A stretch of 64,000 nt of DNA from Bacteroidota bacterium (GTDB taxonomy: Bacteria; Bacteroidota; Bacteroidia; Bacteroidales; CAIXZF01), in contig JAKLIX010000011.1 in NCBI GenBank assembly GCA_022709385.1, positions 62,001 to 126,000 of the forward strand, in the 5' to 3' direction. The notes under the pieces are model-generated. The model made no database searches and was not told the origin of the DNA. It worked only from the letters and a program-made list of their open reading frames with translations. A program made the translations under genes and the position numbers. Positions 10,147-19,385 of this stretch are shown piece after piece; the stretch's first letter is position 1, and each line of letters opens with the position of its first letter.

Positions 10147-11343
10147 TTACTGGATGACAACTTTTGTACCGGAGAACATTTTACCGGAGAAGAGCAGGTA
10201 GAGAAAATAGAGGCCTGAGGGTAAATCCAGGCGCAGCAGTACGGTTTTACCATGGGTTCCCAGGCTTTGTTCCCTCACCAGCCTGCCATGCATATCAAAC
10301 AGTTTCAGTGTACCTGGGGGCAATTCCGGGTTGTTGATTTCTATAACAGAGTAATCACTGAAGGGATTCGGCATCACGGACACTTCAGGCTGTGATAAGC
10401 CTTCCGGTGTTTGAAATCCGGCGGCCTCCCGGATCAGGTACCGGAAATTCCGGAACACTTTCCGGTCGATCCCGATATGACGGTAGTTCGTGGCGAAGTT
10501 CATCACCCCGACGGTTTGACAGGACTCACCCGCCTGGTATACAAGGCTGCTTCCGCTTTGGCCGGGTATTCCAAAAGCGCTGTTTCCCGGGATGATCAGT
10601 TGGTTCACGGCTGCATCAGCCCTGATCAGTCCGTAGTTGTAATACATGGTGTCCCCGTTGTACACCTCTGTTGTATCTATCGGGTTTGGAACGGCAGGAT
10701 AGCTGAATTTGTGGAAAAGCACGGAAGAAAAGAATGCCGTATCACTGCAGGTGGTCATCCCTACCCAGCCTGTTTGCTGCCCAATCGGATCCCGCAACCG
10801 GAGCAGGGCGATATCGGTTTTAAACTGATGATACCAGGAAGAGAAGAAGTAATAGTGGTCTGCCATACTGCCTGGCAAAGCGGGTTGAAACTGCCCGTTG
10901 TCATAGGCTGGGGCTGCCAGCAGGCTGTCGTTGTTCCATTGCTGAAGCGTAATGATACAGTGAGCGGCAGTCAGTACAAAGCGGTCACCCACCAGGATTC
11001 CCGAGCAATTGTTTACCAAGCTGCCATTGCGGAATCCGATCAGTTTCACCGCGGTTCTCACAGGATAAGCCGTAAGTGGGAAAAAGGCGGAAGCACGGAA
11101 CAGGTCGCTGAACTGTGATCCCTGAAATAAGTTTGTGAGCGGCGGGGTGTCAGGCAATGCAATTACATTCTGCAGAAGTCCGGCAAAACTGTCAGTGCTG
11201 TCAAAGGGAAGGACTGTGTCGTCGGGGACCGGTGGCAGCCTGTACAATACAGCCTGTCTGACATCGTAATGCAGCAGGGTGTCATATTGTGCCATGAGCG
11301 GACTTATGAAGAGCAGTCCGAAAAGGGTAAGCAGTAATCTCAT
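10147..11343 (-). CDS. Secreted trypsin-like serine protease with T9SS sorting domain
   Basis: Serine protease of the chymotrypsin (S1) fold, 398 aa. A signal peptide (about residues 1-18, ending in MAQ) is followed by a propeptide-like stretch and the catalytic domain: His in LTAAHC, Asp in TDIALLRL and Ser in GIPGQSGSS. The C-terminal 75 or so residues form a T9SS type A sorting domain (VMPNPFSDYSVIEI ... GLYFLYLLFSG), so it should be exported by the type IX system and either attached to the cell surface or released. The gene is monocistronic and diverges from the membrane protein gene at 11470. No -7 box was found upstream. Confidence 0.9.
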   Translation of the reverse strand: MRLLLTLFGLLFISPLMAQYDTLLHYDVRQAVLYRLPPVPDDTVLPFDSTDSFAGLLQNVIALPDTPPLTNLFQGSQFSDLFRASAFFPLTAYPVRTAVKLIGFRNGSLVNNCSGILVGDRFVLTAAHCIITLQQWNNDSLLAAPAYDNGQFQPALPGSMADHYYFFSSWYHQFKTDIALLRLRDPIGQQTGWVGMTTCSDTAFFSSVLFHKFSYPAVPNPIDTTEVYNGDTMYYNYGLIRADAAVNQLIIPGNSAFGIPGQSGSSLVYQAGESCQTVGVMNFATNYRHIGIDRKVFRNFRYLIREAAGFQTPEGLSQPEVSVMPNPFSDYSVIEINNPELPPGTLKLFDMHGRLVREQSLGTHGKTVLLRLDLPSGLYFLYLLFSGKMFSGTKVVIQ

Positions 11344-11443
11344 ATTAAAGGAAAACTGTTAAACGCACCTGGAAGCCTGAAAGTACCATGATATCAATTT
11401 TTTTGGGAATATGCTCAGCCTGGACGCTTGTTTATATAATGCA

Positions 11444-11451
11444 TATCTTTG
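11444..11451 (+). promoter_or_regulatory. -7 box upstream of membrane protein gene
   Basis: TATCTTTG matches TAnnTTTG, 19 bases before the ATG at 11470. The possible TTG start codon at 11449 is part of this box, which argues for the ATG at 11470. Confidence 0.6.
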
Positions 11452-11469
11452 CATACTAAAAATCATGCC

Positions 11470-12153
11470 ATGCGCAGACAGGATTTCATCTTCATATTGT
11501 TCATCCTTGTATTATTTGCTCCCTTTTTCATGTTTCCGGCCCTGATGGATGAGTTTGAGCATTATACCCGGGTTTATCCGGTCATGATGAGTTTTATCAA
11601 GTTTGCCTTGCTGGCCACCACGGGGGAGTTGCTTGGATTGCGCATCAAGACAGGAAGCTACATAAAAAGGGGGTTTGGTATTTTACCCAGGAGTCTGGTT
11701 TGGGGAATCCTTGGGGTCAGTATTTATATTGCTTTTGTCGTATTCCCTTCAGGGACCATGGTACTGGCACAGCGGACCGGCATCATTGCCGGCATTGAAA
11801 CTCCGGCGGAGCGGTTTATTCTGGCTTTCATGACGAGTGTTCTGTTGAACCTGATTTTTGCTCCGGTGATGATGACAACGCACAAGATAAGTGATACCCA
11901 CATCCTTCAGACAGGAGGGAAGCTGGGAAGTTTTTTTACCAGGGTCAGGGTGGTAAGCATACTTGAAAACCTGGACTGGAAGACACACTGGCAATTTATC
12001 ATGTGCCGCACCATTCCTTTGTTCTGGATACCTGCACATACCGTCACCTTTCTGTTACCCGCAGCTTACCGGGTGCTGTTTGCAGCGCTGCTGGGCATCA
12101 TGCTGGGAGTGATTCTTGCTGTTGCAAACAAGGGGACTGCCGCAAAAGCCTAG
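11470..12153 (+). CDS. Integral membrane protein, faintly Mpv17/PMP22-like
   Basis: A 227-residue membrane protein with about five or six hydrophobic segments and no signal peptide. I do not recognise it with certainty. Its C-terminal part ([25 protein letters not shown]) resembles the W-x-P-x-x-x-x-x-F-x-x-P-x-x-x-R pattern of the Mpv17/PMP22 family of eukaryotic organelles, and a basic loop (KTGSYIKRG) follows a GELLG segment as in that family. That assignment is inference from a short pattern. The start at 11470 is chosen over TTG 11449 because the latter lies inside a -7 box. The stop TAG overlaps the stop of the converging gcvT gene on the palindrome CTAG at 12150-12153. Confidence 0.7.
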   Translation: MRRQDFIFILFILVLFAPFFMFPALMDEFEHYTRVYPVMMSFIKFALLATTGELLGLRIKTGSYIKRGFGILPRSLVWGILGVSIYIAFVVFPSGTMVLAQRTGIIAGIETPAERFILAFMTSVLLNLIFAPVMMTTHKISDTHILQTGGKLGSFFTRVRVVSILENLDWKTHWQFIMCRTIPLFWIPAHTVTFLLPAAYRVLFAALLGIMLGVILAVANKGTAAKA

Positions 12154-13238
12154 ACCTTGTAGAAGGGAAATTTCACAACGACGGCTTTCAGAAGTTTGTC
12201 CCTGACCCGGATGAAGATTTCACTGCCCTCTTTGGCAAAAGCAGGAGGGACATATCCCATTCCGATCGCTTTCTTCACCGACGGGCCCATGGTTCCGGAA
12301 GTGACCACTCCGCATTGATCTCCTGCAGCATCGGTGATCTCGTACCCGTGACGCGGGATGCCCTTGTCTATCATTTCGAAACCGACAAGTTTCCTGGTCA
12401 CTCCTTCGGTTTTGTGCTTCAGGATATAAGCCTTATTCACAAAATCCTTTTCATCAGTGAATTTGGTGATCCAACCCAGTCCGGCCTCAATCGGTGAAGT
12501 GGTATCATCAATATCATTGCCATAAAGACAAAAACCCATTTCAAGGCGAAGGGTGTCTCTGGCTGCCAGACCAACCGGTTTAATACCGTATTCCTTACCG
12601 GCTTCCATGACGGCTTCCCATATGTGCATGGCATGCGCATGATCGAAGTAAATCTCGCAACCTCCTGAACCTGTATAACCTGTTGTTGAAAAAAGCACAT
12701 TCTCAACTCCGGCGAACGTCAGGATTTTAAAGGTATAGTATTCCATATCGAGCACGGGAGTGTTGGTAAGTTTCTGCATGGCTTTCAGTGCCAGCGGGCC
12801 CTGGATTGCAAGCTGGGAAGTGTCATCGGATGCGTTGATGAGGGTGGCACCCATTTTATTCTGGCTGTTACACCAGGCCCAGTCCTTTTCAATATTGGCA
12901 GCATTGACGACCAGCAGGTAGCTATCCTCTGCAAAACGGTAAACCAGCAGATCGTCCACGATTCCCCCCCTATCGTTAGGGAAACAGGAATATTGGACTT
13001 TTCCGTTGAACAATCTGGAGGCATCATTGGAGGTGACCCATTGTACAAAATCCAGTGCGCGGGGGCCTTTCACCCAGAATTCTCCCATATGGGATACATC
13101 AAAAAGCCCCAGTTTGTTTCTGACGGTTTCATGTTCGACAGTAACTCCCTCATATTGAACGGGCATGTTAAACCCGGCAAAGGGAACAATCTTGGCTCCG
13201 CAAGCCAGATGAGCGTTGTAAAGTGCAGTATTCTTCAT
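12150..13238 (-). CDS. gcvT: Aminomethyltransferase, glycine cleavage T protein
   Basis: Tetrahydrofolate-dependent T protein of the glycine cleavage system, 362 aa, the usual length. It transfers the aminomethyl carbon from lipoylated H protein to tetrahydrofolate and releases ammonia. The start at 13238 ([23 protein letters not shown]) matches the family N-terminus; an open extension to 13358 overlaps the divergent capD-type gene and is rejected. Family segments seen are [35 protein letters not shown] and [11 protein letters not shown]. No other gcv genes are in the window. A -7 box (TACCTTTG) at 13262-13269 lies just upstream. Confidence 0.96.
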   Translation of the reverse strand: MKNTALYNAHLACGAKIVPFAGFNMPVQYEGVTVEHETVRNKLGLFDVSHMGEFWVKGPRALDFVQWVTSNDASRLFNGKVQYSCFPNDRGGIVDDLLVYRFAEDSYLLVVNAANIEKDWAWCNSQNKMGATLINASDDTSQLAIQGPLALKAMQKLTNTPVLDMEYYTFKILTFAGVENVLFSTTGYTGSGGCEIYFDHAHAMHIWEAVMEAGKEYGIKPVGLAARDTLRLEMGFCLYGNDIDDTTSPIEAGLGWITKFTDEKDFVNKAYILKHKTEGVTRKLVGFEMIDKGIPRHGYEITDAAGDQCGVVTSGTMGPSVKKAIGMGYVPPAFAKEGSEIFIRVRDKLLKAVVVKFPFYKV

Positions 13239-13261
13239 ATTGATCAGAAATAATTCAGATA

Positions 13262-13269
13262 CAAAGGTA
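13262..13269 (-). promoter_or_regulatory. -7 box for gcvT
   Basis: TACCTTTG on the minus strand matches TAnnTTTG, 23 bases before the gcvT start codon. Confidence 0.6.
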
Positions 13270-13309
13270 TTAAAACCCTTTAAGCGGCAGTGCCGATATA
13301 GAAATATCT

Positions 13310-13317
13310 TACCTTTG
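13310..13317 (+). promoter_or_regulatory. -7 box for nucleotide-sugar dehydratase
   Basis: TACCTTTG matches TAnnTTTG, 16 bases before the ATG at 13334. It is divergent from the gcvT box with 40 bases between them, so the promoter regions overlap. Confidence 0.6.
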
Positions 13318-13333
13318 ATTTCCGATTTCAGCC

Positions 13334-15217
13334 ATGTTTTTTTCGAAGCAGAACACACCCCGCTGGTTGATACTACTGATAGACATGCTTTTATGCACGA
13401 TGTCTATCATCTTGGCCTATTTGCTCAGGTTCAATTTCAGGATACCTTCAAACGAACTGGTCCAAATGCCTGTTTCCATTGTCATTGTATTGACTGTTAG
13501 GCTTGTTTCGTTTTTAATTGCAAGAACCTATGCAGGTATTGTAAGGTATACCAATACACGCGACACACTCAGGATAGTGGTGGCACTGGGAACAGGCAGC
13601 TTTGCTTTCACCCTGCTCAACCTTGCCTGGTATTACTGGGTGAATCAAAGGTTTCTGATCCCTTTTTCCATTATTGTCATCGATTTTATCAGCTCGGCTT
13701 TCATTCTTACTTTCTTCAGACTCACTGTCAAGATGGCTTTCCTGGAATTCATTTATCCCAACCGCGAGAAGCGCAACGTCATCATTTTCGGCGCAGGTGA
13801 AAGCGGCATTATGACCAAGAGGGCACTTGAAAGGGATGCCGGGACTAAATATAAAGTAATGGCTTTCATTGATGAAGACCTGCGAAAAATCGGTAAAACA
13901 CTTGAGGGCGTCAGTATATTTGGTCTGGAGAAACTCGAGAACCTGCTGATGACCAACACCATTGCGCATGTGATCCTGTCCATCCAGCACCTGAATCCCA
14001 GGAAAAAGCAGATGATCGCCGAAGTGTGCCTGACCCACAATACCAAAGTGCTGAATGTCCCGCCGGTGATAAAATGGATCAATGGAGAACTGAGTTTCAA
14101 GCAGATCAAGCGGATTAATATTGAGGATTTGCTGGAAAGGGATGAAATCCGGCTGAATGTGGAGAAGATCAGCCGGGAACTGGTCGGAAAAAACATCATG
14201 ATCACCGGTGCAGCCGGTTCCATCGGGAGTGAGCTTGCCAGGCAGATCTGCAATTTCCAGCCCAGCAGCATGATACTGATTGATCAGGCCGAAACGCCCT
14301 TGTATCATCTTGAGCTGGAGTGTTCGGAAAAGTCGGTGTTTCAGCGGATGAAGTTTTATGTGGCCGACATTTGTGATCAGGCAAGGATGCGCAAGATATT
14401 CGAAACATTCAGGCCCGACATCATTTATCATGCTGCCGCATACAAGCATGTGCCGATGATGGAGATCAACCCTTCGGAGGCCGTCCGCACCAATGTGGAA
14501 GGAAGTATGATCATTGCCGATCTGGCCCTGGAGTTTGGTTGCGGTAAATTTATCATGATCTCCTCAGATAAAGCGGTAAATCCTACCAATGTGATGGGAG
14601 CCTCCAAACGGATCGCCGAAATCTACACCCAATCGCTTAACTCTCTGAATCTGACCCGTTTTATCACCACGCGTTTCGGTAATGTTTTGGGTTCCAATGG
14701 ATCAGCAATACCACTTTTCAGGAAGCAGATCGAAAACGGCGGACCAATCACCGTAACTCATCCCGAAGTGACACGTTTCTTCATGACGATCACCGAATCC
14801 TGCCAGCTGGTTTTGGAAGCCGGTGCTATGGGTCATGGCGGAGAGGTATTCATCTTCGACATGGGACAGTCGGTAAAGATTGTGGATCTTGCAAAGAAGA
14901 TGGTGCAACTGGCCGGGCTCTCGCTTGGGAAAGACATTCAGATCGTCTTTACCGGTTTAAGGCCAGGAGAAAAGTTATATGAAGAATTGCTCTTTGACAA
15001 GGAAAACACCCTTCCGACCCATCATCCGCAGATCATGATCGCCAAAGTCAGAGAGGTTGATCATAAACAGGTAAAGCAGGATATGGCAGAACTGCTTGAA
15101 TTACTGGGAAAGCAGAGCGATCTGGAACTTGTTGCCAAGATGAAGGTGATCGTTCCGGAGTTCAGAAGCAGAAATTCTGTTTTCGAGAAGCTGGATGTTA
15201 ATGCAATACCTTCCTGA
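13334..15217 (+). CDS. Membrane nucleotide-sugar epimerase/dehydratase (FlaA1/CapD/WbpM type)
   Basis: A 627-residue enzyme for surface polysaccharide sugar synthesis, most likely a UDP-GlcNAc (or UDP-HexNAc) 4,6-dehydratase. Residues 1-125 hold four hydrophobic segments. A first nucleotide-binding fold follows ([11 protein letters not shown], about residue 150). The C-terminal SDR domain begins with [15 protein letters not shown] (about residue 290) and carries [17 protein letters not shown], where Met replaces the usual catalytic Tyr of SDR enzymes; this S-x-D-K ... M-G-x-S-K pattern is normal for the large membrane dehydratases. Its last 20 bases overlap the 3' end of the converging sucC gene. 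No neighbouring glycosyltransferases are visible. Confidence 0.93.
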   Translation: MFFSKQNTPRWLILLIDMLLCTMSIILAYLLRFNFRIPSNELVQMPVSIVIVLTVRLVSFLIARTYAGIVRYTNTRDTLRIVVALGTGSFAFTLLNLAWYYWVNQRFLIPFSIIVIDFISSAFILTFFRLTVKMAFLEFIYPNREKRNVIIFGAGESGIMTKRALERDAGTKYKVMAFIDEDLRKIGKTLEGVSIFGLEKLENLLMTNTIAHVILSIQHLNPRKKQMIAEVCLTHNTKVLNVPPVIKWINGELSFKQIKRINIEDLLERDEIRLNVEKISRELVGKNIMITGAAGSIGSELARQICNFQPSSMILIDQAETPLYHLELECSEKSVFQRMKFYVADICDQARMRKIFETFRPDIIYHAAAYKHVPMMEINPSEAVRTNVEGSMIIADLALEFGCGKFIMISSDKAVNPTNVMGASKRIAEIYTQSLNSLNLTRFITTRFGNVLGSNGSAIPLFRKQIENGGPITVTHPEVTRFFMTITESCQLVLEAGAMGHGGEVFIFDMGQSVKIVDLAKKMVQLAGLSLGKDIQIVFTGLRPGEKLYEELLFDKENTLPTHHPQIMIAKVREVDHKQVKQDMAELLELLGKQSDLELVAKMKVIVPEFRSRNSVFEKLDVNAIPS

Positions 15218-16388
15218 CCAGGTCGGCTGCTTCCTGCAACAGGATGGCAGAGTGTACCTTTAAACCGGACTGGTCTATCAGTGTTTTTCCTTCTTCCGCA
15301 TTGGTTCCCTGAAGCCGTACGATAATAGGAACATGGATCTCCCCAATGTTGTGATAGGCATCCACCACACCCTGTGCTACCCTGTCGCAACGAACAATTC
15401 CGCCGAAAATATTCACCAGGATGGCTTTCACATTGGGGTCTTTCAGAATGATACGGAATGCTTCCTCCACCCGTTTTGCATTGGCTGTACCACCCACATC
15501 AAGAAAATTTGCAGGTTCGCCGCCCGACATCTTGATCATATCCATGGTAGCCATCGCCAGTCCCGCGCCATTAACCATACAGCCGACATTTCCATCGAGT
15601 TTGACAAAATTGAGGCCGAACTGTCCGGCTTCCACTTCCATGGGATCTTCCTCTTCCAGGTCGCGCATCTCTAAAATGTCGGGATGCCTGTAAAGGGCGT
15701 TGTTGTCGATTACTACCTTGCAGTCAACAGCCAGGATTTTATCATCAGAGGTCTTGAGCACAGGATTGATCTCAAAGAGGCTTGCATCAGATTCACAGTA
15801 TGCTTTGTAAAGGGACTGAACAAAACCTATCATCGACTTCCATGCATGGCCGCTCAGGCCCAGATTAAAGGCGATCCTTCTGGCCTGGTATGCCTGAAGA
15901 CCGGTTCCGGGCTCGATGTATTCCTTGAATATCAGATCGGGAGTCTCCTCAGCAACCTGTTCAATATCCATCCCTCCCCTGGGTGAATACAAAACCATAT
16001 TTTTTGAGCAGTTGCGGTCGAGCATGACGCTCATATAAAACTCAGCCGTTGGCGACGGACCGGGATAGTAAACATCCTGCTGGATGAGTACTTTTCTGAC
16101 CTTCTTGCCTTCCGCTTTCGTCTGAGGTGTAACCAGATTCATGCCGATGATGCTTTTCGACAGCTTCTCCACGTCCTCGATGCTTTTGGCGAGTTTGACC
16201 CCACCTCCTTTTCCTCTTCCTCCGGCATGGATCTGTGCTTTCACCACCCAGAAATTTGAGCCGGTTATCTCCTGTATCGCTTTGGCAGCCATCACCGCCT
16301 CATCCGGCGTATAGGCCACAATGCCATGCGGAATGGCAACACCATACCTGTTGAGAATGGATTTGCCCTGGTATTCGTGAAGATTCAT
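15198..16388 (-). CDS. sucC: Succinyl-CoA synthetase beta subunit
   Basis: ATP-grasp beta subunit of succinyl-CoA ligase (TCA cycle), 396 aa, slightly longer than the E. coli protein (388). The N-terminus MNLHEYQGKSILNRYGV and the segments WVVKAQIHAGGRGKGGGVKL (nucleotide-binding ATP-grasp region), FEINPV and NGAGLAMATMD are typical, and GGxxNFLDVGG and FGGIVRCD lie in the C-terminal ligase domain. The alpha subunit gene sucD is not adjacent in this window. A -7 box lies at 16415-16422. The gene converges on the capD-type gene with a 20-base overlap. Confidence 0.96.
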   Translation of the reverse strand: MNLHEYQGKSILNRYGVAIPHGIVAYTPDEAVMAAKAIQEITGSNFWVVKAQIHAGGRGKGGGVKLAKSIEDVEKLSKSIIGMNLVTPQTKAEGKKVRKVLIQQDVYYPGPSPTAEFYMSVMLDRNCSKNMVLYSPRGGMDIEQVAEETPDLIFKEYIEPGTGLQAYQARRIAFNLGLSGHAWKSMIGFVQSLYKAYCESDASLFEINPVLKTSDDKILAVDCKVVIDNNALYRHPDILEMRDLEEEDPMEVEAGQFGLNFVKLDGNVGCMVNGAGLAMATMDMIKMSGGEPANFLDVGGTANAKRVEEAFRIILKDPNVKAILVNIFGGIVRCDRVAQGVVDAYHNIGEIHVPIIVRLQGTNAEEGKTLIDQSGLKVHSAILLQEAADLVRKVLH

Positions 16389-16414
16389 GTGCCTGTTATG
16401 ATTTAAAACGCCTG

Positions 16415-16422
16415 CAAAATTA
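16415..16422 (-). promoter_or_regulatory. -7 box for sucC
   Basis: TAATTTTG on the minus strand matches TAnnTTTG, 26 bases before the sucC start. Confidence 0.5.
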
Positions 16423-16563
16423 TAAAAAACAACGGCATTTTCAATATATAGATTAAGTTATATACATATTCTTGCTTTATTATATTTCAGGAATAACTGA
16501 TCCCTGTCAGCTGCGCGTTTGCCGCCAGCCATCAGAAATAAAGAAAACAATGCAATAATTGCT

Positions 16564-16571
16564 TAGATTTG
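16564..16571 (+). promoter_or_regulatory. -7 box for the small-protein/lolD operon
   Basis: TAGATTTG matches TAnnTTTG, 19 bases before the ATG at 16591. Confidence 0.5.
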
Positions 16572-16590
16572 AAGCGTAATTCTCACAGCT

Positions 16591-16860
16591 ATGGCACACG
16601 AAGAAAACAATGAAAATCTGAGCCCTGAAGAATTGAAATACAGGGATTTAGCCCACAGAGGAGATGACTATTTCAAGATTGAACTCTATCGTTGGGCATT
16701 ACATTACTACAAACTGGCTGAAGCGATGCCGGGTTACGGAGATACGCTGCAGGACAAGATCGCGCTTACGCGGGACAAGCTCAGGAAAGAAACCCGCAGC
16801 ATTCTGACGGTTCTTATTGTTGCGGCAGTGGTCATCGTGCTTGTGTGGCTGTTCAGCTGA
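16591..16860 (+). CDS. Small tail-anchored membrane protein, function unknown
   Basis: An 89-residue protein with an acidic, Asn/Glu-rich start, a helical part that reads like one TPR-like hairpin (DDYFKIELYRWALHYYKLAEAMPG) and one C-terminal membrane segment (TVLIVAAVVIVLVWLFS). The bulk should face the cytoplasm with the tail in the inner membrane. It is the first gene of a tight three-gene run: nine bases separate it from the LolD-like ATPase and the latter is followed closely by a TPR-like secreted protein. A role beside the ABC transporter is possible but only inferred from position. Confidence 0.75.
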   Translation: MAHEENNENLSPEELKYRDLAHRGDDYFKIELYRWALHYYKLAEAMPGYGDTLQDKIALTRDKLRKETRSILTVLIVAAVVIVLVWLFS

Positions 16861-16869
16861 GGTCACTGT

Positions 16870-17520
16870 ATGATCAAAGCCGGGAACATACACAAAGCTT
16901 ACGGTTCGTTACAGGTACTGAAAGGGATCAACCTCACGGTAGAGGAAGGAGAGATTGTTTCGGTTATCGGAGCTTCGGGGGCCGGCAAATCGACGCTGTT
17001 GCACATCCTGGGAACCCTGGATAAACCTGACAAAGGCAGTTTGCTGATCCGTGGGATGTCGCCGGAAGACCTGAGTGAGAAAAAACTTGCGCGGTTCAGA
17101 AACACGCATATTGGTTTTGTTTTTCAGTTTCATTACCTGCTGCCTGAATTTACGGCGCTTGAGAATGTAGCCATTCCTGCCATGATTTCAGGGAAACCCC
17201 GAAAGCAGGCTGAGGCGGCTGCCATGAAACTGCTTGAACGGCTTGAACTTCCGGACCGGGCAGATCATAAGCCAGAAGCTTTGTCGGGTGGTGAGCAGCA
17301 AAGGGTTGCGGTTGCAAGGGCATTGATTAACAATCCGGCCGTTGTGCTGGCAGATGAACCTTCGGGCAATCTGGATTCCGTGGCTGCCAAAAACCTGCAC
17401 CGTTTGTTTTTCGAACTGAGGGATGAAAGAAAGCAGACCTTTGTTATTGTAACTCACAATATGGAACTTGCCGAAATGGCAAATCGCATGGTTTCCATCA
17501 AGGACGGCCTGATCATCTGA
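16870..17520 (+). CDS. LolD-like ABC transporter ATP-binding protein
   Basis: ATPase of the lipoprotein-releasing (LolD)/MacB subfamily, 216 aa. Walker A is GASGAGKST, the signature is LSGGEQQR, Walker B is VVLADEPSG and the H-loop is VIVTHN. In the Lol pathway this ATPase energises LolC/E to release lipoproteins to LolA, which fits a lipoprotein-rich Bacteroidota. No permease gene is next to it here, so the partner must be encoded elsewhere and MacB-type export is an alternative. It is embedded between a tail-anchored small protein and a secreted TPR-like protein. Confidence 0.88.
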   Translation: MIKAGNIHKAYGSLQVLKGINLTVEEGEIVSVIGASGAGKSTLLHILGTLDKPDKGSLLIRGMSPEDLSEKKLARFRNTHIGFVFQFHYLLPEFTALENVAIPAMISGKPRKQAEAAAMKLLERLELPDRADHKPEALSGGEQQRVAVARALINNPAVVLADEPSGNLDSVAAKNLHRLFFELRDERKQTFVIVTHNMELAEMANRMVSIKDGLII

Positions 17521-17574
17521 ATAAAGTTGCAGCGGTGGTATAACATACACATTTTCATCAGATTCTGCCGGGCG

Positions 17575-18789
17575 ATGTTTCTTTTATTGTTCCTGGCCTC
17601 ACAGTTCCATGGAACAGCCCAAAGCAGGAAGATGGGGCATGTGTTGATAGAGGGTAAGGTTTATGTGAATGACCGTGGGATACCCAATGCATTTGTCAAT
17701 ATTTTTCTAAGGGACAAAGCGTTTACGCACACTTATTCCGGTGTTAACGGAACATTTAAGGTGACCCTGCCTTTCAATCACAAATTCAGGATTGAAATTG
17801 GCAAACAGGGACTGGTAAACAAGCAGTTTATTATTAACACAGAAATCCCCTCCGGCGTCAGGGACGACCAGATTTATGTCTTCAACCTGCAACTCGATTT
17901 GTTTCCGCCCTTTGAAGAGGTAGACATGTCGCTTTTATATGAGCCCATGGCTTACATCGGGTATGATCACCTGACCGGGAGCTTCGGATTCGACCTTGAA
18001 GCTGCGGAGGATAAGGTGAGAAAAGTGCAAGCCCTTCAAAAAGAAATTGAGACCATACTTGCCATCAAAGCCAGGCTTTTCAGGCTGGAGTTCAGCAATG
18101 CCGAGGTGGCATATATGCGCATGCAATACACCCTGGCCTTGGATGACTACAAAAAAGCCCTGCGGGTTTATCCCTCCAACACGGCACATCTTTATATTGA
18201 TGTCACGTATATCAAAGACCAGATCGCCACGATCGAGGCTTTGCTGGCAGAAAGAAGGATGCAGGAAAGGAATAAGGCGCTGAAGCAACAGCTTGATGTG
18301 GCCAGGAACAGGGCAGACAATGCATTCAGGCAAAAATTGTACGATGAAGCAAGCGAGAATTACCGAAAGGTGTTGGGACTAAAGCCGGATGACAGACATG
18401 CACGAACCAGGCTCGATACCATTAAAGCGATCGTGAACCGGGATATTATCATCAATTTCAGTGATTATCCGCCCGTGATGAGGGCCGGAACTGAAATTAA
18501 GCTTCCCCTTGCGCGTTTAGGCGCTTCGTTAAAGAAAGGTAATTACCTGATTATCAATCTTAGGCGGGACAGTGAAAGTGAAGGGAAAGTAGTCATTCGC
18601 TATGGTAATGACAAGGAGCGCGGGGGCAACTTTGTCATTACCGACACTCCTTCCGGGCAATTCAGGGAGCACTATATCCGTTTGGGGACCAGTTATCAAT
18701 GGTCCAGAATGGATGCTGCCTGGATAAGCATCAGTGCAGAAGGTTGTGACATCGGCCTGGGTGATATCCGCCTCAGCAGGACAGAATAA
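17575..18789 (+). CDS. Secreted protein with carboxypeptidase-regulatory-like domain and TPR
   Basis: 404 aa from the ATG at 17575, which begins a clear signal peptide (MFLLLFLASQFHGTAQS); a TTG at 17527 would only add residues before it. After the signal comes a beta domain of the carboxypeptidase-regulatory-like type (VLIEGKVYVNDRGIPNAFV), then helices with coiled-coil character (LLAERRMQERNKALKQQ) and TPR-like repeats (YDEASENYRKVLGLKPDD). The C-terminal 130 residues are beta-rich and unassigned. Proteins of this build occur in gliding/T9SS-related and OmpA-like contexts in Bacteroidota, but there is no OmpA domain and no T9SS tail here. It follows lolD by only a few bases when counted from the upstream TTG. 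Confidence 0.75.
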   Translation: MFLLLFLASQFHGTAQSRKMGHVLIEGKVYVNDRGIPNAFVNIFLRDKAFTHTYSGVNGTFKVTLPFNHKFRIEIGKQGLVNKQFIINTEIPSGVRDDQIYVFNLQLDLFPPFEEVDMSLLYEPMAYIGYDHLTGSFGFDLEAAEDKVRKVQALQKEIETILAIKARLFRLEFSNAEVAYMRMQYTLALDDYKKALRVYPSNTAHLYIDVTYIKDQIATIEALLAERRMQERNKALKQQLDVARNRADNAFRQKLYDEASENYRKVLGLKPDDRHARTRLDTIKAIVNRDIIINFSDYPPVMRAGTEIKLPLARLGASLKKGNYLIINLRRDSESEGKVVIRYGNDKERGGNFVITDTPSGQFREHYIRLGTSYQWSRMDAAWISISAEGCDIGLGDIRLSRTE

Positions 18790-18811
18790 GGGATCATTTT
18801 TTTCAAAAACC

Positions 18812-18842
18812 TTTGTTAGGTTAGAAAAGATACCTATCTTTG
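18812..18842 (+). promoter_or_regulatory. Bacteroidota promoter for rplS
   Basis: TTTG at 18812-18815 and TATCTTTG at 18835-18842 are separated by exactly 19 bases, a full match to the Bacteroidota sigma-ABfr type promoter (TTTG-N19-TAnnTTTG). It lies 39 bases before the rplS start and is the best promoter in the window. Confidence 0.85.
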
Positions 18843-18881
18843 CACGCCTTTTTCAGATTTTTTTTCTAATACCGAGCAATC

Positions 18882-19235
18882 ATGGGCAAGCATACACTGA
18901 TCGAATATATTGACGGCATGACGCCTGTCAAACAGTTTCCCGAATTCAAGGCAGGCGACACCATTACCATACATTACAAGATCAAGGAAGGGGAAAAAGA
19001 GAGGATACAGCAGTTCCAGGGCATTGTACTTCAAAGGGCCGGAAGCGGGAAAACAGAAACCTTCACGGTAAGGAAGATGTCCGGTAACATTGGCGTTGAG
19101 AGGATTTTCCCCATAGCCTCACCTTTCATCGAGAAGATCGATATCAATAAAAAGGGTGTTGTTCGTCGTGCAAGGATCTTTTATCTGCGTAAACTGACCG
19201 GTAAAAAGGCCAGGATCAAGGAAAAAGTTTACTAG
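18882..19235 (+). CDS. rplS: 50S ribosomal protein L19
   Basis: Ribosomal protein bL19, 117 aa, the usual length, located at the 30S-50S interface. The family pattern is clear: [52 protein letters not shown] and RAKLYYLR-like [20 protein letters not shown]. It is transcribed alone here from a strong promoter, rather than with rpsP-rimM-trmD as in E. coli, and ends before a long inverted repeat. Confidence 0.98.
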   Translation: MGKHTLIEYIDGMTPVKQFPEFKAGDTITIHYKIKEGEKERIQQFQGIVLQRAGSGKTETFTVRKMSGNIGVERIFPIASPFIEKIDINKKGVVRRARIFYLRKLTGKKARIKEKVY

Positions 19236-19321
19236 GTTTAAATTCCCCTGTAGCATTCATTTTTTTGTATCCGGTATCTTCATCCGGATGATTGACCAAT
19301 ATTGGGTTTGGTCGGGGCCAG

Positions 19322-19384
19322 GTGCATTGGGATGTCATCCTGGCGTTGATTTAAATCAATGCCAGGATGACATCCCAATTGCAC
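19322..19384. terminator. 63-base inverted repeat between rplS and argF, probable bidirectional terminator
   Basis: Two long arms (19322-19344 and 19361-19384) are reverse complements apart from one inserted base near the outer end; inside lies the perfect palindrome TTGATTTAAATCAA (19346-19359) flanked by a G.T pair. Together they make a stem of about 30 pairs. It sits between the ends of two converging genes and ends one base before the argF stop region. There is no T-run, so termination is inferred from position and stability. Confidence 0.7.
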
Positions 19385-19385
19385 T

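Noticed and set aside
13238..13358. 40-residue N-terminal extension of gcvT
   Set aside because: The family starts at [11 protein letters not shown]; the extension runs over the divergent promoter and the next gene's start.
15198..15217. Frameshift or truncation at the overlapping ends of the capD-type gene and sucC
   Set aside because: Both proteins have normal lengths and C-termini; a 20-base convergent overlap suffices.
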